Assembly (NCBI GenBank): GCA_039707465.1
Contig: CM077644.1
Coordinates: forward strand, 102,005,375 to 102,069,374
Length of the DNA stretch: 64,000 nucleotides
Direction: 5' to 3'
Source of the DNA: Rhabdophis nuchalis
Lineage: Eukaryota; Chordata; Lepidosauria; Squamata; Natricidae
Under the pieces are notes generated by a model. That model saw only the letters and a program-made list of their open reading frames with translations. It was not told the origin of the DNA and did no database searches. Numbering within the stretch: position 1 is the stretch's first letter; every line of letters begins with the position of its first letter. The position numbers and the translations under genes are program-made. This document shows positions 22,405 to 32,800 of the stretch, in pieces.

Positions 22405-22740
22405 TCCCTGTCTGAGGGTCTATGATAGCTTGCCATGGCTGATTTGCCATGACCAACTTGCTTTGAGCCAAATCACCATGGGACAAGAGTTACATTAATA
22501 TCAAAGAAAGGGTTGAATAGTGTCATTAAAGAAAGAATGCAAAAGGGGGGACAAAATGAGATGTGAATGACAAACATTGAAATAATTTTTAGATTATTTT
22601 AAATAATTGAATTGAATTGTTAAATTGTCCTATGGTGAGTTGTTCCCTGGTAGGTTGGCCACAGTCAGTTGTCCCTTGGTGAATTGTCTGAAGCAAGTTG
22701 GCCATGGCGAAGTGGCTGTGGTGAGTTGTCCCACTCCCCT
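22405..22740. repeat. Degenerate inverted repeat (GCCATGG.CAACTTGC type)
   Basis: The left arm, about 22425-22495, contains GCCATGACCAACTTGCTTTG and CACCATGGGACAA. The complement of about 22640-22735 contains GCCATGGCCAACTTGCTTC and CACCAAGGGACAA. The arms enclose an AT-rich centre of about 150 bp. It looks like an old foldback or MITE of roughly 335 bp. No target duplication was found and the family is unknown. Confidence 0.55.
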
Positions 22741-23617
22741 GTCATATTTTCAGTTCAATTTCTCTGTTAATCTTAGATAGCAAAGGACAAACTTGACTTT
22801 CCTACAGATATTTATGCAACGTAGAAATCTTTTATTCAAACGAATGGCTTGCTAGGAGCATTGTAAAATTACTGAGTTAGATTCCAAATAAATGACTCAC
22901 ACTTAGTCTCATTGAAATCAGTATCTATAGGGTAAAGTTAAAGCCCATTCATTTCAGTGCGATTGAAATACTATTCACTTCCTTTTCGCATTCTTTGGAT
23001 CAGATATGGAAAAATGCAGAATGGAAACAACTGGCTGAATTTTGCCAATGAAAACATTCTGAACATAATATTAAAAGTGATATTTTTTTAAAATGGAAAA
23101 TAAATGCAAAGCTGCTTTGAAATAAGGTTTATTATGTCCTAGAAATTTGCCAGCTATTCGCAAGGAATGTTGCATTTTTGCTGGTGTCAGCATGAAATGT
23201 CTATGCCTTAATGAAGAATTACTGTCTTCATCTCTTGAGCACATCACTCTAAAAATCTTGGATATAGTGATGGGAGAATAAGGGGAGACACAAGAGACAC
23301 CTCACATTGGGACATGGTTGCTATATCCTTGAACATAGATCTCCAAATATCTTGGGGACAGTGAGCATATCTGAGAATATCTTCAATTTTTATGAAATTA
23401 TTGTAGCAGAGAATGCATGGCTAATCATAAGGGTACATTTGGGATCCAGGACAGAATGCATTTATGAAATTTGTTGTCCACTTTACATTAGAGCTCAATT
23501 CCATAACAGGGACACAAAACAGATTTAAAATTGGTTTTAAAATCCTCATCTCCCCATAAAGAATAACAATGCCTTAACACCTGAAGAACAAGCTTTGCAA
23601 GTGATACACATGGATAT
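22741..23617. other. AT-rich stretch, no gene seen
   Basis: No exon recognised. The piece at 22885-22985 (CTCATTGAAATCAGTATCTA, CATTTCAGTGCGATTGAAAT) looks like a decayed dispersed repeat that I cannot name. Confidence 0.4.
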
Positions 23618-23860
23618 AAGGTAAAGGTTTCCTTTGCACATATGTGCTAGTTGTTCCCGACTTTAGAGGGCAGTGCTCATCTCCATTTCAAAGCTGAAGA
23701 GCCAGCGCTATCCAAAGATGTCTCTGTGGTCATGTGGCCGTCATGACTAAATGCCGAAGGAGCACAGAACACTGTTATCTTCCCACCAAAGTGGTCCCTA
23801 TTTTTCTACTTGCATTTGTATGTGCTTTCGAACTGCTAGGTTGGCAGAAGCTGCAGCAAA
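23618..23860 (-). mobile_element. Sauria-type SINE, truncated
   Basis: Minus-strand copy of the tRNA-derived SINE with Bov-B-like 3' end also seen at 27387 and 59761. Read on the minus strand, it runs from GCTTCTGCCAACCTAGCAGT through TTGGTGGGAAGATAACAG and GGCCACATGACCACAGAGAC to GGGAACAACTAGCACATATG and AACCTTTACC. The tRNA-like head is missing, so this copy lacks its A and B boxes. Bov-B-type LINE enzymes are thought to mobilise such SINEs through the shared 3' end. Confidence 0.88.
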
Positions 23861-26800
23861 TCTTACACCTTTTGGTTCAAGATGCAGCTGAACAGGAATG
23901 GAATTGTACCCAAAAGTTGCATTCCAGAGACGGTATATTCCATTTCCCCCCAGGCTATACCAATCTGGCTATTTTGAAGTGATGTAACCATTTTGGGGAT
24001 GATCCAGCTGTTCTGGGAAATGATTAGAACATCATGGACAAAGAATATAACCTTCTAGTGTTTAGTTCACCTCTGAAAAGGAACATCGTTATTATTCCTA
24101 ACATTACTATTACTTTAAGTTGCTAATAAGAAAATGTGAAAAAAATACAGCACCACCAAGGAAGCATCCTCACATGATCAAAATAACCGGACTTGTATGT
24201 AAGAAGAAGCTAACCAGTCATGTATCCAGATATATGCCATGTAGGGTTTTATATGGCTATACAAGAACCCTTGGGATGTGTTGCTTTTTAAAATTATCAT
24301 CATTATTTTGTTGGCAAACTGGCACAAATTCAGCTGTTCAATCAAGCGTAATTTGTTTACAATATATTTACAATAGAATTGTTAAAACTTATTTATTATA
24401 AAAATATTTTTAAAGTGTAAGGGAATGGCAAAGTAGAAATAATCCAACAATTCAAGTGGCAAATCACCGATCAAACAAAATGTGCCTGTTAAGCAAAGAG
24501 TAGATAAAACAAAATAATTAAATGAAACAAAGCAATGAAAAACACCCAGGGGCAGAATATACCAATGTCAAAGCTTTGAAAAATAAAAAACACTTAGTGT
24601 TTCCTTAAAGCCTGCTGAATTTCTCTAAGGCTATATATCTCAACCTTGGCAATAGAAAACGGTCTGTCTTTTACCATTCAGTCAATTTCTTTGTGAAAAA
24701 AATTGGGGGGGAGACATAGTGGAAGACATTCCTTCAAAAAGTCCTATCCCCAAACCTTGTTATGGTTAAGAAGAACCAGCATTTTGAACTATGGAAACAA
24801 ACTAGAAGGCATTAGTGATGGAACGAGACAGTAAAAGGGCTCCTAGAACCAAATTTGGTTGTGATGTTTTTATACTGAAATATGGTGTTCAACAATCAAG
24901 TATTAGCTTACCTTGAAAGAAGTGCAAAAAACCAAAATATAATAATGTATGAGTTACTGTAGCCATTACCAGCTTCAGACAGCTGCGCCGATTTTTTTCT
25001 GAAAGATTTCAAACATGTCATTATTATTCATTTAATTCCAAATATTTGTCGCTGGATTTTTTTTTCTTTTCTGAAAATGCAGGGATCCGACTTCTATGTT
25101 GGCATCATTTAAAATTATTTACTACTCCTTCTGCTCATATTTTCATTGAACTATGTTAAAAATATTTTCCTGGAATGTTTCTTTATGTTGTCCATTGCCT
25201 TTAATAGACGTGCCATTTAATAAGCTCTCTACCTGTAAGGATAGACTATTTGACCTCTGTGACCTGCCACTGGTAGACATAGTATAAGATTGCTTTGTGA
25301 AATAAAGCTGTCGGTAACATCAACAAAATAAAAAATGATCGTATTCCAATACTCTCTGCTGAGTACTATGACAGCACTGAAATATGGAATAAAATTGAAA
25401 GTAGATTAGTTTTGGGCCCTAAGTCATGTTTTGACAAGATATAAGAGAAGAGAACATATCTTTGAACTTTTAGTTTTAAAGTTTTTTAATGAAAATATTT
25501 ATCATTTTGTAAGGTTCCTTTCTTTATCACAGATGGACTGTATAACCTTAAAACAATCCATTCTCTTATTGTGAGGGATATAAATACTGGTCTATCTTCT
25601 TTTATATTAAACAACACAAAGGGACCATACACAGGCAGAATGAAATTGTGTGGCATTCATACCAATACTTGTACCATGATAATGGTGATAATAATAATCT
25701 TATAGAGAATGTTGAAAAATCAATTCCTAATAAGCTACATATTTTTAAATTGCACAGAACAGGTAAAATATTCCAAGCAGGGAAGATTTTTGTGCGTGTG
25801 CATATTTTCTGCTTACTCTGAGAAAGATCTTAGATCTGAATCAATGGGATAAAAGGGCTTGACTGGATTATGTTCTTAGGGAGAAACTGAAGTGAATTTG
25901 CAGTGTTAGAAACATTTGCAAATGCATGTATTTACATAAACATTATTTAGATCCTCACTGCTTGTCTGAAAGCAGGATGTTTTAAGTGCTGTTGCCCCAC
26001 AGCACATGAGGGATTTCCTCAGGTTGCTCTGAACAGTCAGATCAAGGACATTAACCAAATTGACTCTTTTTAAAAATGGTTTCATCCATGGGATTTGGAT
26101 GTCATTTATTGTAATTAAAATTTGCCAGCAGTTTCCCTTGAATATAAAGAAATATTTATATCAGCTTCCCTGATTCTGAAAATATTGAAATTGATTGGAG
26201 TACCATTTCCAGAATTCCTGGATTTTATGTATTCAGTGTCATCGATGCTGCCAAATCCAAATGGATTTCTTATAATGTTATTTTAAAAAAAGTTTGAATT
26301 TCCCCAAAGAGATTAATAACAATGAGGTTCTTTCTAACCAAGAAACATAATTGTCTGGAGGGTAGGGGAGATTTACCAGAAATGCATAATATACTGTAAT
26401 GCAAATTCCACTCCTTATGGACAATATGCAAGTATAAATAATAAAAACGTATGTTGTGATACCCTGATACATGCATTTTGAGTTAGGGACAGGCAGCATT
26501 GCTGGAAAGAAAAATTATCCTGAAATGTCTGGGCATAAATAAGCTGTAATGGGTGGTGTCAATCAGGAGGAACAGGGAGGACAGTAGGACTTTCCATCTG
26601 TAGGCTCTGAGAAAAACATTCGCCCCTGTTGTATCCTGTTTTTTGAGTGAAAGTGAAGTGTATATGGGCAGTGAGAAATCTTTCATTTTTAGTTTTGGTG
26701 CTTAGGTAGAGTCTCTGGGGGGAAAAATGCTTCCTTACCTTATTTCTATATCATGTACGTTGCTATTTGTTTCCTTTATACATTAAGTTAAAGGCTTAAG

Positions 26801-27386
26801 TGATTATAGATGATAGATGATAGATATTCCTCCCAGTGTATTTCACAGATGTTTTGTAAAACAATTCTATCCATCACAAATATAATGTGCTGCTTGCAGA
26901 GCGATAAACTCTCCTTCTGCTTAAGTGGAGTTTTAAAATAGAAGGAGAAATAAAAGAATTAACACAGGCAAGGTAGCCACAGTGATGTCATTTAATCTAC
27001 TTTATTAGACAATATATATGTGACGGTGAAGCACTTTAATCCTCAATATTAATACACTGCTTCATAATCTATGCTACTTTAACAAATTATGCTGTCCTCT
27101 GCTTTCATTTTAGATGGCAGGCAAGCAGACCAGTACAAGGATATCTCATTTTGATATGTTTCATTCAAAAAGTTCCTCATCAAACTAATGCTCATCCTCA
27201 AGCAATGATCAGGAATTTTTTTTATTTTTTTAATGCCGTAAAATAAAATGTTACATAATATAATGTTAGAATATTCTTACATGTTTGTTACATGTTGATG
27301 TACGGTGATGACATATTCATGGATGATCATGATAATGATGATGACAATGATGATGATAGCACTGTTGACCTAAATTGACTTATTGG
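23861..27386. other. AT-rich stretch, no gene seen
   Basis: About 3.5 kb without a recognised repeat or exon. Several short frames (for example 24120-24401 plus, 26483-26686 minus) have no domain-like content. (GAT)n-rich sequence lies near 27318-27360. Confidence 0.45.
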
Positions 27387-27732
27387 TAGCGTGGTGGCTC
27401 AGTGGCTAAGATGCTGAGCTTGCCAATCAGAAAGGTAGGCAATTTGGCGGTCGAATCCCTAGTGCCACGTAATAAAATGAGCTCCCATTACTTGCCCCAG
27501 CTTCTGCCAACCTAGCAGTTCGAAAGCATGTAAAATGCAAGTAGAAAAATAGGAACCACCTTTGGTGGGAAGATAGCAGCATTCTGTGCGCCTTCGGTGT
27601 TTAGTCATGCTGACCACATGACCAAGGAGACATCTTTGGATAGCGCTGGCTCTTTGGCTTTGAAATGGGGATAAGCACCACCCCCTAGAGTTGATAACAA
27701 CTAGAAAATATGGTAGAGGGGAACCTTTACCT
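27387..27732 (+). mobile_element. Sauria-type SINE, full-length, tRNA-like head
   Basis: The head GTGGTGGCTCAGTGGCTAAG resembles a tRNA A box, and GGCGGTCGAATCCC a B box, the internal pol III promoter. A middle segment follows (CTTGCCCCAGCTTCTGCCAA, CACCTTTGGTGGGAAGATAG), then a Bov-B-like tail (CCCCCTAGAGTTGATAACAA, GAACCTTTACC). It is about 345 bp, similar to the copy at 59761. It contains point changes relative to that copy but no large deletion. Confidence 0.92.
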
Positions 27733-28845
27733 AATAACAATATGAATATCCATTTTGATTCAGAAAGTCAAAATTGTGCTCGGGGGAGGATGTCTCTCTA
27801 TGTTTGTCAAAACATAGTTTAAGATATAGTAGGCAAAAATTAAAGAGAAATTGAGAAGGAAGGACACAAACGACATGCTCTTTCTAATATAGTTCAACCC
27901 TGTAAATAATAGATTTTTTGAAAAAAATCACAACTGCTGTGATTTAGACTATTGATTCATTTTCATTTCCCAAATCCATCCGTTTTATTTTCATGAAGAA
28001 CTAAACTATAATATGCTTTTTAACAAACAAACACATTGAATTATTGCACCACTTGAATGAATAAATCAATGAATGACACCTCGTATCTCTCAAAGTAAGG
28101 ATCATAGATACCTTATGGTACCCGTTTCTAATTTAATCATTTTCAGGGGAGATAATGCTTATACTTTAGACTTTTGTAATCAGGTGACATGAGATTAAAC
28201 AATGGAGAGGCATCTTTGAATTAATCTGGTTGAAAGAATACTTCCTTATTTTTTTTAGCTAGATGCAAAATCATTTTAAGTAGATATCCTTCACCAGTAC
28301 GTCTCTCTCTCTCTGTTTCACAGTCTCCAGTGGGAGCAGTCTCTTCATCTTACCACTAATAGCAAGGTTGCCTCTTCTTAACCTCTAATGGGAAAATTGC
28401 CTGATTTGTCTGACTTGATTAGTTAATTAATGTTACATTCTTCCTCTAGTAATAAGAAGAATAACTTGGAGCTCTTTCTCTGTCGTCGTCTTAATACAAA
28501 TGACCAAGAGATGGCAGCACTATCTCCTCTGTCTTTGCCCGCTGCTACTTTTAAAGAAGGCTGCGGGGAAAGCAAACTATCCATCCGTGGCCAGCCATAA
28601 GACAAAGGCTCAATAGCATTGTGGGTTGTGAATTTCAATTGTTACTAACAACGTTTTCTTGTAAACTGACGATTAGACAAGTAATAACAATGCCACTATT
28701 TTGTTCATTCAGTGAAAGATATAATGAAAGATATTCTTTGGAATTAGTGACAGGCATGCTGAGGCTTTTGCAATACACAAGAGGCTCGGTTGAGCTAGTT
28801 TGATTTGCTATCATGACTCGGTGTTTTAAAAAAATCAACAGAATC
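27733..28845. other. Unique stretch, no gene seen
   Basis: No recognised repeat or exon. A short CT run lies near 28300-28320. Confidence 0.45.
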
Positions 28846-28853
28846 CTTAAGAC

Positions 28854-28988
28854 CAGGGGTCTCCAACCTTTGCAACTTTAAGTCTGAAGGACTTCAGCTC
28901 CCAGAATTCTCCAGCCAGCAAAGCTGGCTGGAGAATTCTGGAAGCTGAAGTCCTTCAGACTTAAAGTTGCAAAGGTTGGAGACCCCTG
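28854..28988. mobile_element. Palindromic hAT MITE, 135 bp (copy A)
   Basis: The element is a near-perfect palindrome. It starts CAGGGGTCTCCAACCTTTGC, ends with the exact complement, and has a centre at GCCAGCAAAGCTGGC. It is bounded by a perfect 8 bp duplication, CTTAAGAC (28846-28853 and 28989-28996). CAGGGG ends with 8 bp duplications indicate hAT. There is no coding capacity. A transcript would fold into a roughly 60 bp hairpin. A twin of identical length lies at 40379-40513. Confidence 0.95.
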
Positions 28989-29027
28989 CTTAAGACCACC
29001 TAATCTTTTTCAATTGTAGGATTGTAT

Positions 29028-29780
29028 TACCGATAATTCTTGCTTTATGACCACAATTGGGACCAGAATTTCAATTGTTAAGCAAGGTGGTTGTTAAGTG
29101 AGTCCCGGCCAATTTTACAAACTTTTTGCCATAGGTTGTGTTGTGGCCCAGCCGGCTCCGGATGAGCTGCTGAGTCTGCTCTGGAGGAGGAGGGTGACCT
29201 TGAGAGAGCAGAGAGCCTGGCTGGTCATCAGGAGGCACCTGGGTCTTGGAGTAGTGGGGAGGATCAAGGTCAGTTTGTCCCTGATGCTAGATTGAGAAGG
29301 GCTGAAAAAAGGAGGCTTCAATTGCATCAGAAGCAAACTCGAAGGAGTTGAATTAGTCCCAGCTGCCTAATGACTGGCCCCTCCCAAGAGAGTTTAAAAG
29401 GAAGTCTTTGCTAAGAAAGTCCTTGCAGAGAACAATGTTGGATTTCTAGGTTCGTGTTTATTTGTGTTGATTTTTAGGTTCGTGTTTAGTCGAGTTAGGA
29501 AGCTTCGTATCTGTTCAGAGTCATTCAGGTAAGCAGCCTAGAGAGTCAGTGGCAAGCAGCCAGTCTTGTATTAGTCGGTGAAAGGGGGGTCAGAACAGGT
29601 TGTTTAGCAAAACACTGTAGTTGTTAAGTGAATCATGTGGTCATTAAGCAAATCCAGGCTCTCCCATTGATTTTGAAAGCTGCAGGGGAGTCATAAAAGG
29701 CAACCACGTGACCCCTGAGATCCCTGCAACCGTTGTAAATATATGCCATTTGCCAAACACCCAAATTGGGCCAGGGAGCA
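29028..29780 (+). mobile_element. MITE-A relative split by a solo LTR
   Basis: The left part 29028-29138 (TTATGACCACAATTGGGACC, GTTAAGTGAGTCCCGG) and the right part 29598-29780 (GTTGTTAAGTGAATCATGTG, GCAACCGTTGTAAATA) join into one MITE-A-like element when the 459 bp LTR is removed. The right terminus has decayed and cannot be placed exactly. It is a somewhat different subfamily from the other copies. Confidence 0.75.
29139..29597 (+). mobile_element. Solo LTR, 459 bp
   Basis: The segment begins TGTTGTGGCCCAGCC and ends GGGTCAGAACA, so the ends are TGTT and AACA. It is flanked by a perfect 5 bp duplication, GGTTG (29134-29138 and 29598-29602). A TATA-like TTTAAAAGGA occurs near 29393. No internal retroviral or Gypsy genes are present, so this is the single LTR left after recombination between two LTRs. 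A 5 bp duplication fits Gypsy or some endogenous retroviruses; the sequence alone does not let me choose. Strand is inferred from the TATA-like motif. Confidence 0.85.
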
Positions 29781-30717
29781 TGATCAAGGAAGGCCTTCAT
29801 AGCTACAGTGTTGCTGCTAGGTACATAATGGGGACCAAGCATTACAACCACATTTATCAAATATTTCTGCTTTCCTTGACAACCGGTAACGATATGATAT
29901 GAATGATTCCGATAAAGGAAAGAATGAAGTTTCCTGCATATTTTACAAAATAAATAGAAAGGAACATGAAATCAAATTGTATGAAGTGTTGCTGCCTTAC
30001 TTTTCCTAAAAGGTTTGATTTCTTTCCAGCTTCAACCTCACATGACCTGGGAACAAAGACCTCATGATGGATGGATGGATATTAGTTTCTTAAATGGCAG
30101 CGCAACATGGCAGAGGCATCAAGTAGAATTAACTTACACCTGGAATTCAAAAGAAACCTCTTTGGAAATTATTCTTTTATAGCTCAGTTTTCTTTCTCCC
30201 ACTTTTCTTCTTTTAAACAAATTTAACATTATCAAGGGGTGATAAAATAAACCCATATATCTTATCAGTGCTAGATATTTTTCCAGAGTCCCCGCTTAAA
30301 AGTAAGAGAAAACATTAATGGGAGGACAGTGAATTAATTATTATGTTAATTTGGAAGATCAAGTTAGTTCCTGTAGAAGATAAACTTGTTAAAAATAACC
30401 AGTGCATGGTATGACTTGTTAGAGAAATGACAAAACTTATAATGATGTACTCCAGAAGGGAAGATACCTCAAGTGGACAAAGTCAAAAGATCTAAGTTTT
30501 TCTGAAGAAGAAGAAGAAGAAGAAGAGGAAGAGGAGGAGGAGGGGAGGAATGGGAGGGGGGGAAAATAATATTGTTTCTTTAGTATCAGATTGATTCAAC
30601 TACAGTAATCTCTAATATATGTTAGCATACTGCAAAAAATCAATTTCAATTTTAAAAAATGTTATAATTAATTAATTGATTATGTGACATCAAGTTGAAG
30701 TTGATTCCTAACAATCT
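29781..30717. other. AT-rich stretch and L1 target repeat
   Basis: No gene. A (GAA)n/(GGA)n purine run lies at 30505-30560. The last 50 bp (GACATCAAGTTGAAGTTGAT) appear to belong to an older repeat that resumes at 32744 (GATGATGATCTGTCCC). The L1-type insertion therefore landed inside it. Confidence 0.5.
30505..30560. repeat. Purine microsatellite (GAA/GGA)n
   Basis: GAAGAAGAAG units grade into GAGGAGGAGG and then GGGAGGGGGG on the plus strand. A simple repeat of purines only. Confidence 0.9.
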
Positions 30718-30734
30718 CATGGATAACTTTTCTT
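30718..30734. repeat. Target-site duplication, left copy, of the L1-type insertion
   Basis: CATGGATAACTTTTCTT, matching 32727-32743 (CATGGATAGCTTTTCTT) at 16 of 17 positions. It marks the 3' end of the minus-strand element. Confidence 0.88.
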
Positions 30735-31011
30735 TTTTTTTTATATTGAAAAAGTTTTATTGGTTTTACATTTTTTCTATAGGATAGGGTAAGGGATACA
30801 AAGAAATTTTGAGAGCATTCACGGCAGAGTCGTCGGCCCTTCCGAGACCTCAAAATACACAGTAATAAAATAAAAATAAAAACATTTTCCATAACACTAC
30901 AAGGTAAAAGCAAGTACATATACCTAAATTCTCAATTCCATGCTGTCAGACATTTATAAAAAATCCAGATACAAATATTATGCAAAATTGTTCAGAAAAA
31001 TCAAGGCAAAG

Positions 31012-31821
31012 TTATTTTTTTGATCTAAGTCTCTTGGCTATTGTATCTTCTTTTTCTCCTCCCTGGCCCCCAGCGGGCGGGGCCGCGGCTCCCTCCGTCC
31101 CCCCTGGATCTTCCCCCAGGGCAGAGGAATGTTTTTTAAGAAAGGCTTCCGCCTCAACAACTGTTTTAATCCTCACTCTTCCTCCTTCCCACAACACCAG
31201 CATCCCTTCGGGTGTCACCCACTTGAACCAAATCCCATGATCAAATAAAATTTTAGACAAGAAGGAAAATTTCCTCCTTGCTTCGCGAATCTTTCTAGGG
31301 ATCTGCTTCAAGATAGCAACCTCTTTTTGTTGGTAGATTAATGGACTACCTCTCTGCACTTTCAGGATTTCCTCTCTGGTTGACCTTCTAACAAATTTCA
31401 CATGTATCTCTCTAGGCACTTCATTTTTCCTGGCATATGCTGAGTTAATTCTGTAGGCTAGGTCAATGTCCCCCCTGATCTCATCTTTAGGTTTTTGTAA
31501 ATAGTCTGCTAAAATTGTGCTCATAAGATCAGGGAGGCATTCACCAGATTCCTCAAGAACGTTCTGAAATCTCAAAAAATATGTCATTCTTTCCATATCT
31601 ATCCTAGACACATGCCCATTTGTTTCCCCAACCTCTTTAATAACATTTTTAATCTCTCCTTTAACCCCCACCAACCCCCCTTCCAATTCTTCAGTCTTCT
31701 GTGTGTTTTCCAGCACTTGCTTCCGTGTGTCCAATAGCTCCTTCTTGAAATTGATGTTTTCTGCCCTCTGGGCCTGAATTTCTTTTACCAAAGTTTGTAT
31801 AACAGTTTCAAGAGAAGCCAT
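31012..31821 (-). CDS. L1 ORF1 protein (RNA-binding chaperone), 269 aa
   Basis: LINE-1 ORF1p coats the element RNA as a trimer and acts as a nucleic-acid chaperone during retrotransposition. Visible parts: an N-terminal coiled coil (about residues 1-78, with heptad-like LETVIQTLVKEIQAQ and EELEGGLVGVKGEIKNVIKE), an RRM-like domain (about 79-146, with YFLRFQNVLEES and PREIHVKFVRR), and a C-terminal domain (about 147-232, with REEILKVQRGSP, RKIREARRKFSFL and VEAEAFLKK). A Gly/Ala/Pro-rich and then basic tail follows (about 235-269, ending KRLRSKK), which is not usual in the mammalian protein. The frame is intact from ATG to stop. The first ATG is the natural start, because the coiled coil begins at once and the region upstream is the GC-rich 5' UTR. 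It is shorter than human ORF1p (338 aa), mainly in the coiled coil. Confidence 0.9.
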   Translation of the reverse strand: MASLETVIQTLVKEIQAQRAENINFKKELLDTRKQVLENTQKTEELEGGLVGVKGEIKNVIKEVGETNGHVSRIDMERMTYFLRFQNVLEESGECLPDLMSTILADYLQKPKDEIRGDIDLAYRINSAYARKNEVPREIHVKFVRRSTREEILKVQRGSPLIYQQKEVAILKQIPRKIREARRKFSFLSKILFDHGIWFKWVTPEGMLVLWEGGRVRIKTVVEAEAFLKKHSSALGEDPGGTEGAAAPPAGGQGGEKEDTIAKRLRSKK

Positions 31822-32726
31822 CCGTTATTCTAAACTTGCCAATGCTGTTTCTTGAGCCATGATTAACTGTTAAAGTCAATGCCACCAAAATGGCGTTTTC
31901 AGGGTGGGGTTGGTGAGACTAACCGGGAGCCAAAAGTTCTGATCAAGGTTGAAACGTTGTAAAATTCAGGAACCAAGAGAGAAACAATTTTCCAACTCAA
32001 TAGTTATAATAACGAAGGTACTCCAGAAAGGAAATCACAAATCCAGCAAGAGAAAAATTCTTCATCAATATCCAGAGAGAGTCCCAATTGTAAAGAGACG
32101 CTGGGAATTTTCCATAGTTGAAATAATCAGGCAGGGACAAAGAAAAGCCACCTTCCACCGCCCATCTCAGAGCCCAGAGGAGAGAGTAGAAAAATAAATT
32201 TTTTTTTTATCCAGCCAGACCTAGAAACAATGTTGCAAGTAGCCGCATACCACTTCCCCTTGTTAGAGACAGTCCGGATTTAAGATTTCCGCTTTCTCTT
32301 CCAGAGAAGCCATTTTAAAGTGCCGCTTAAGTCCGAGGTTTTTTTTTTTGAAAACAAACACCCCCCTCCCAGTCCGTTCAGCCTGGCTGGCAGCAAGGAA
32401 AAAAAAGTCTTTTTTAAACTCACTCTCCCTCGCAGCTGAAGCCTCAGCAGACCTTCCGATCTCTCCGCTCAGCCCTCTGCATTGAAGTGAATGGCGCCGA
32501 CAGCCGTTGGCAAAGGGAGAACTCCCCGCAGCATGTTCCTCCTCACCTAGGTCGCGGAGGGGAGCGCTCTCCCCACCGCCGTGAGGAAGAACGTCCCCTC
32601 CGAGCCGACCCTACGGGAGACCTCCAGTAACCGGAGTGTCTCGCCCCTGTGGGGGGGCAGAAAAGGCAACAAAGCGGCGAGCGAGCGCTAGGCTCGCCCG
32701 TCGCCGCTGGAGCCGGAACCGGAAGC
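31822..32726 (-). promoter_or_regulatory. 5' UTR of the L1-type element, probable internal promoter
   Basis: Non-coding leader of about 905 bp. The outer 290 bp (32440-32726) are rich in GC and CpG (for example GGCGACGGGCGAGCC on the minus strand) within otherwise AT-rich DNA. L1 elements carry an internal pol II promoter in this position; that function is inferred from family knowledge and location. Confidence 0.55.
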
Positions 32727-32743
32727 CATGGATAGCTTTTCTT
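32727..32743. repeat. Target-site duplication, right copy, of the L1-type insertion
   Basis: CATGGATAGCTTTTCTT, the partner of 30718-30734. On the sense (minus) strand the duplication starts AAGAAAAG, an A-rich start as expected for L1 endonuclease nicking. Confidence 0.88.
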
Positions 32744-32800
32744 GATGATGATCTGTCCCTAAATGAGTTTTTCAGCTATCTCAGTGATGATACTATAGTA

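Larger units (their letters stand above)
30735..32726 (-). mobile_element. L1-type retroelement carrying only ORF1 (HAL1-like)
   Basis: A complete minus-strand insertion of about 1.99 kb. Its parts are a 5' UTR (32726-31822, GC-rich at its start), an intact ORF1 (31821-31012), a roughly 275 bp 3' UTR with an AATAAA signal (30761-30756) and a short A tail at 30742-30735. The 17 bp direct repeats on both sides (one mismatch) are those of target-primed reverse transcription. No ORF2 (endonuclease/reverse transcriptase) sequence is present between ORF1 and the tail. It must have been mobilised by an L1 ORF2 protein acting in trans or lost ORF2 before insertion. Mammalian HAL1 elements have the same organisation. 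Alternatives are an internally deleted or spliced L1 transcript. Confidence 0.85.

Noticed and set aside
27387..27470. Possible tRNA gene from A and B box-like sequence
   Set aside because: The head belongs to a Sauria-type SINE; no complete cloverleaf with anticodon arm is supported, and the same head recurs at 59761.
31012..31821. ORF1 as a host coiled-coil gene
   Set aside because: It lies inside an insertion with target duplications and an A tail and has the L1 ORF1p domain order, so it is retroelement-encoded.
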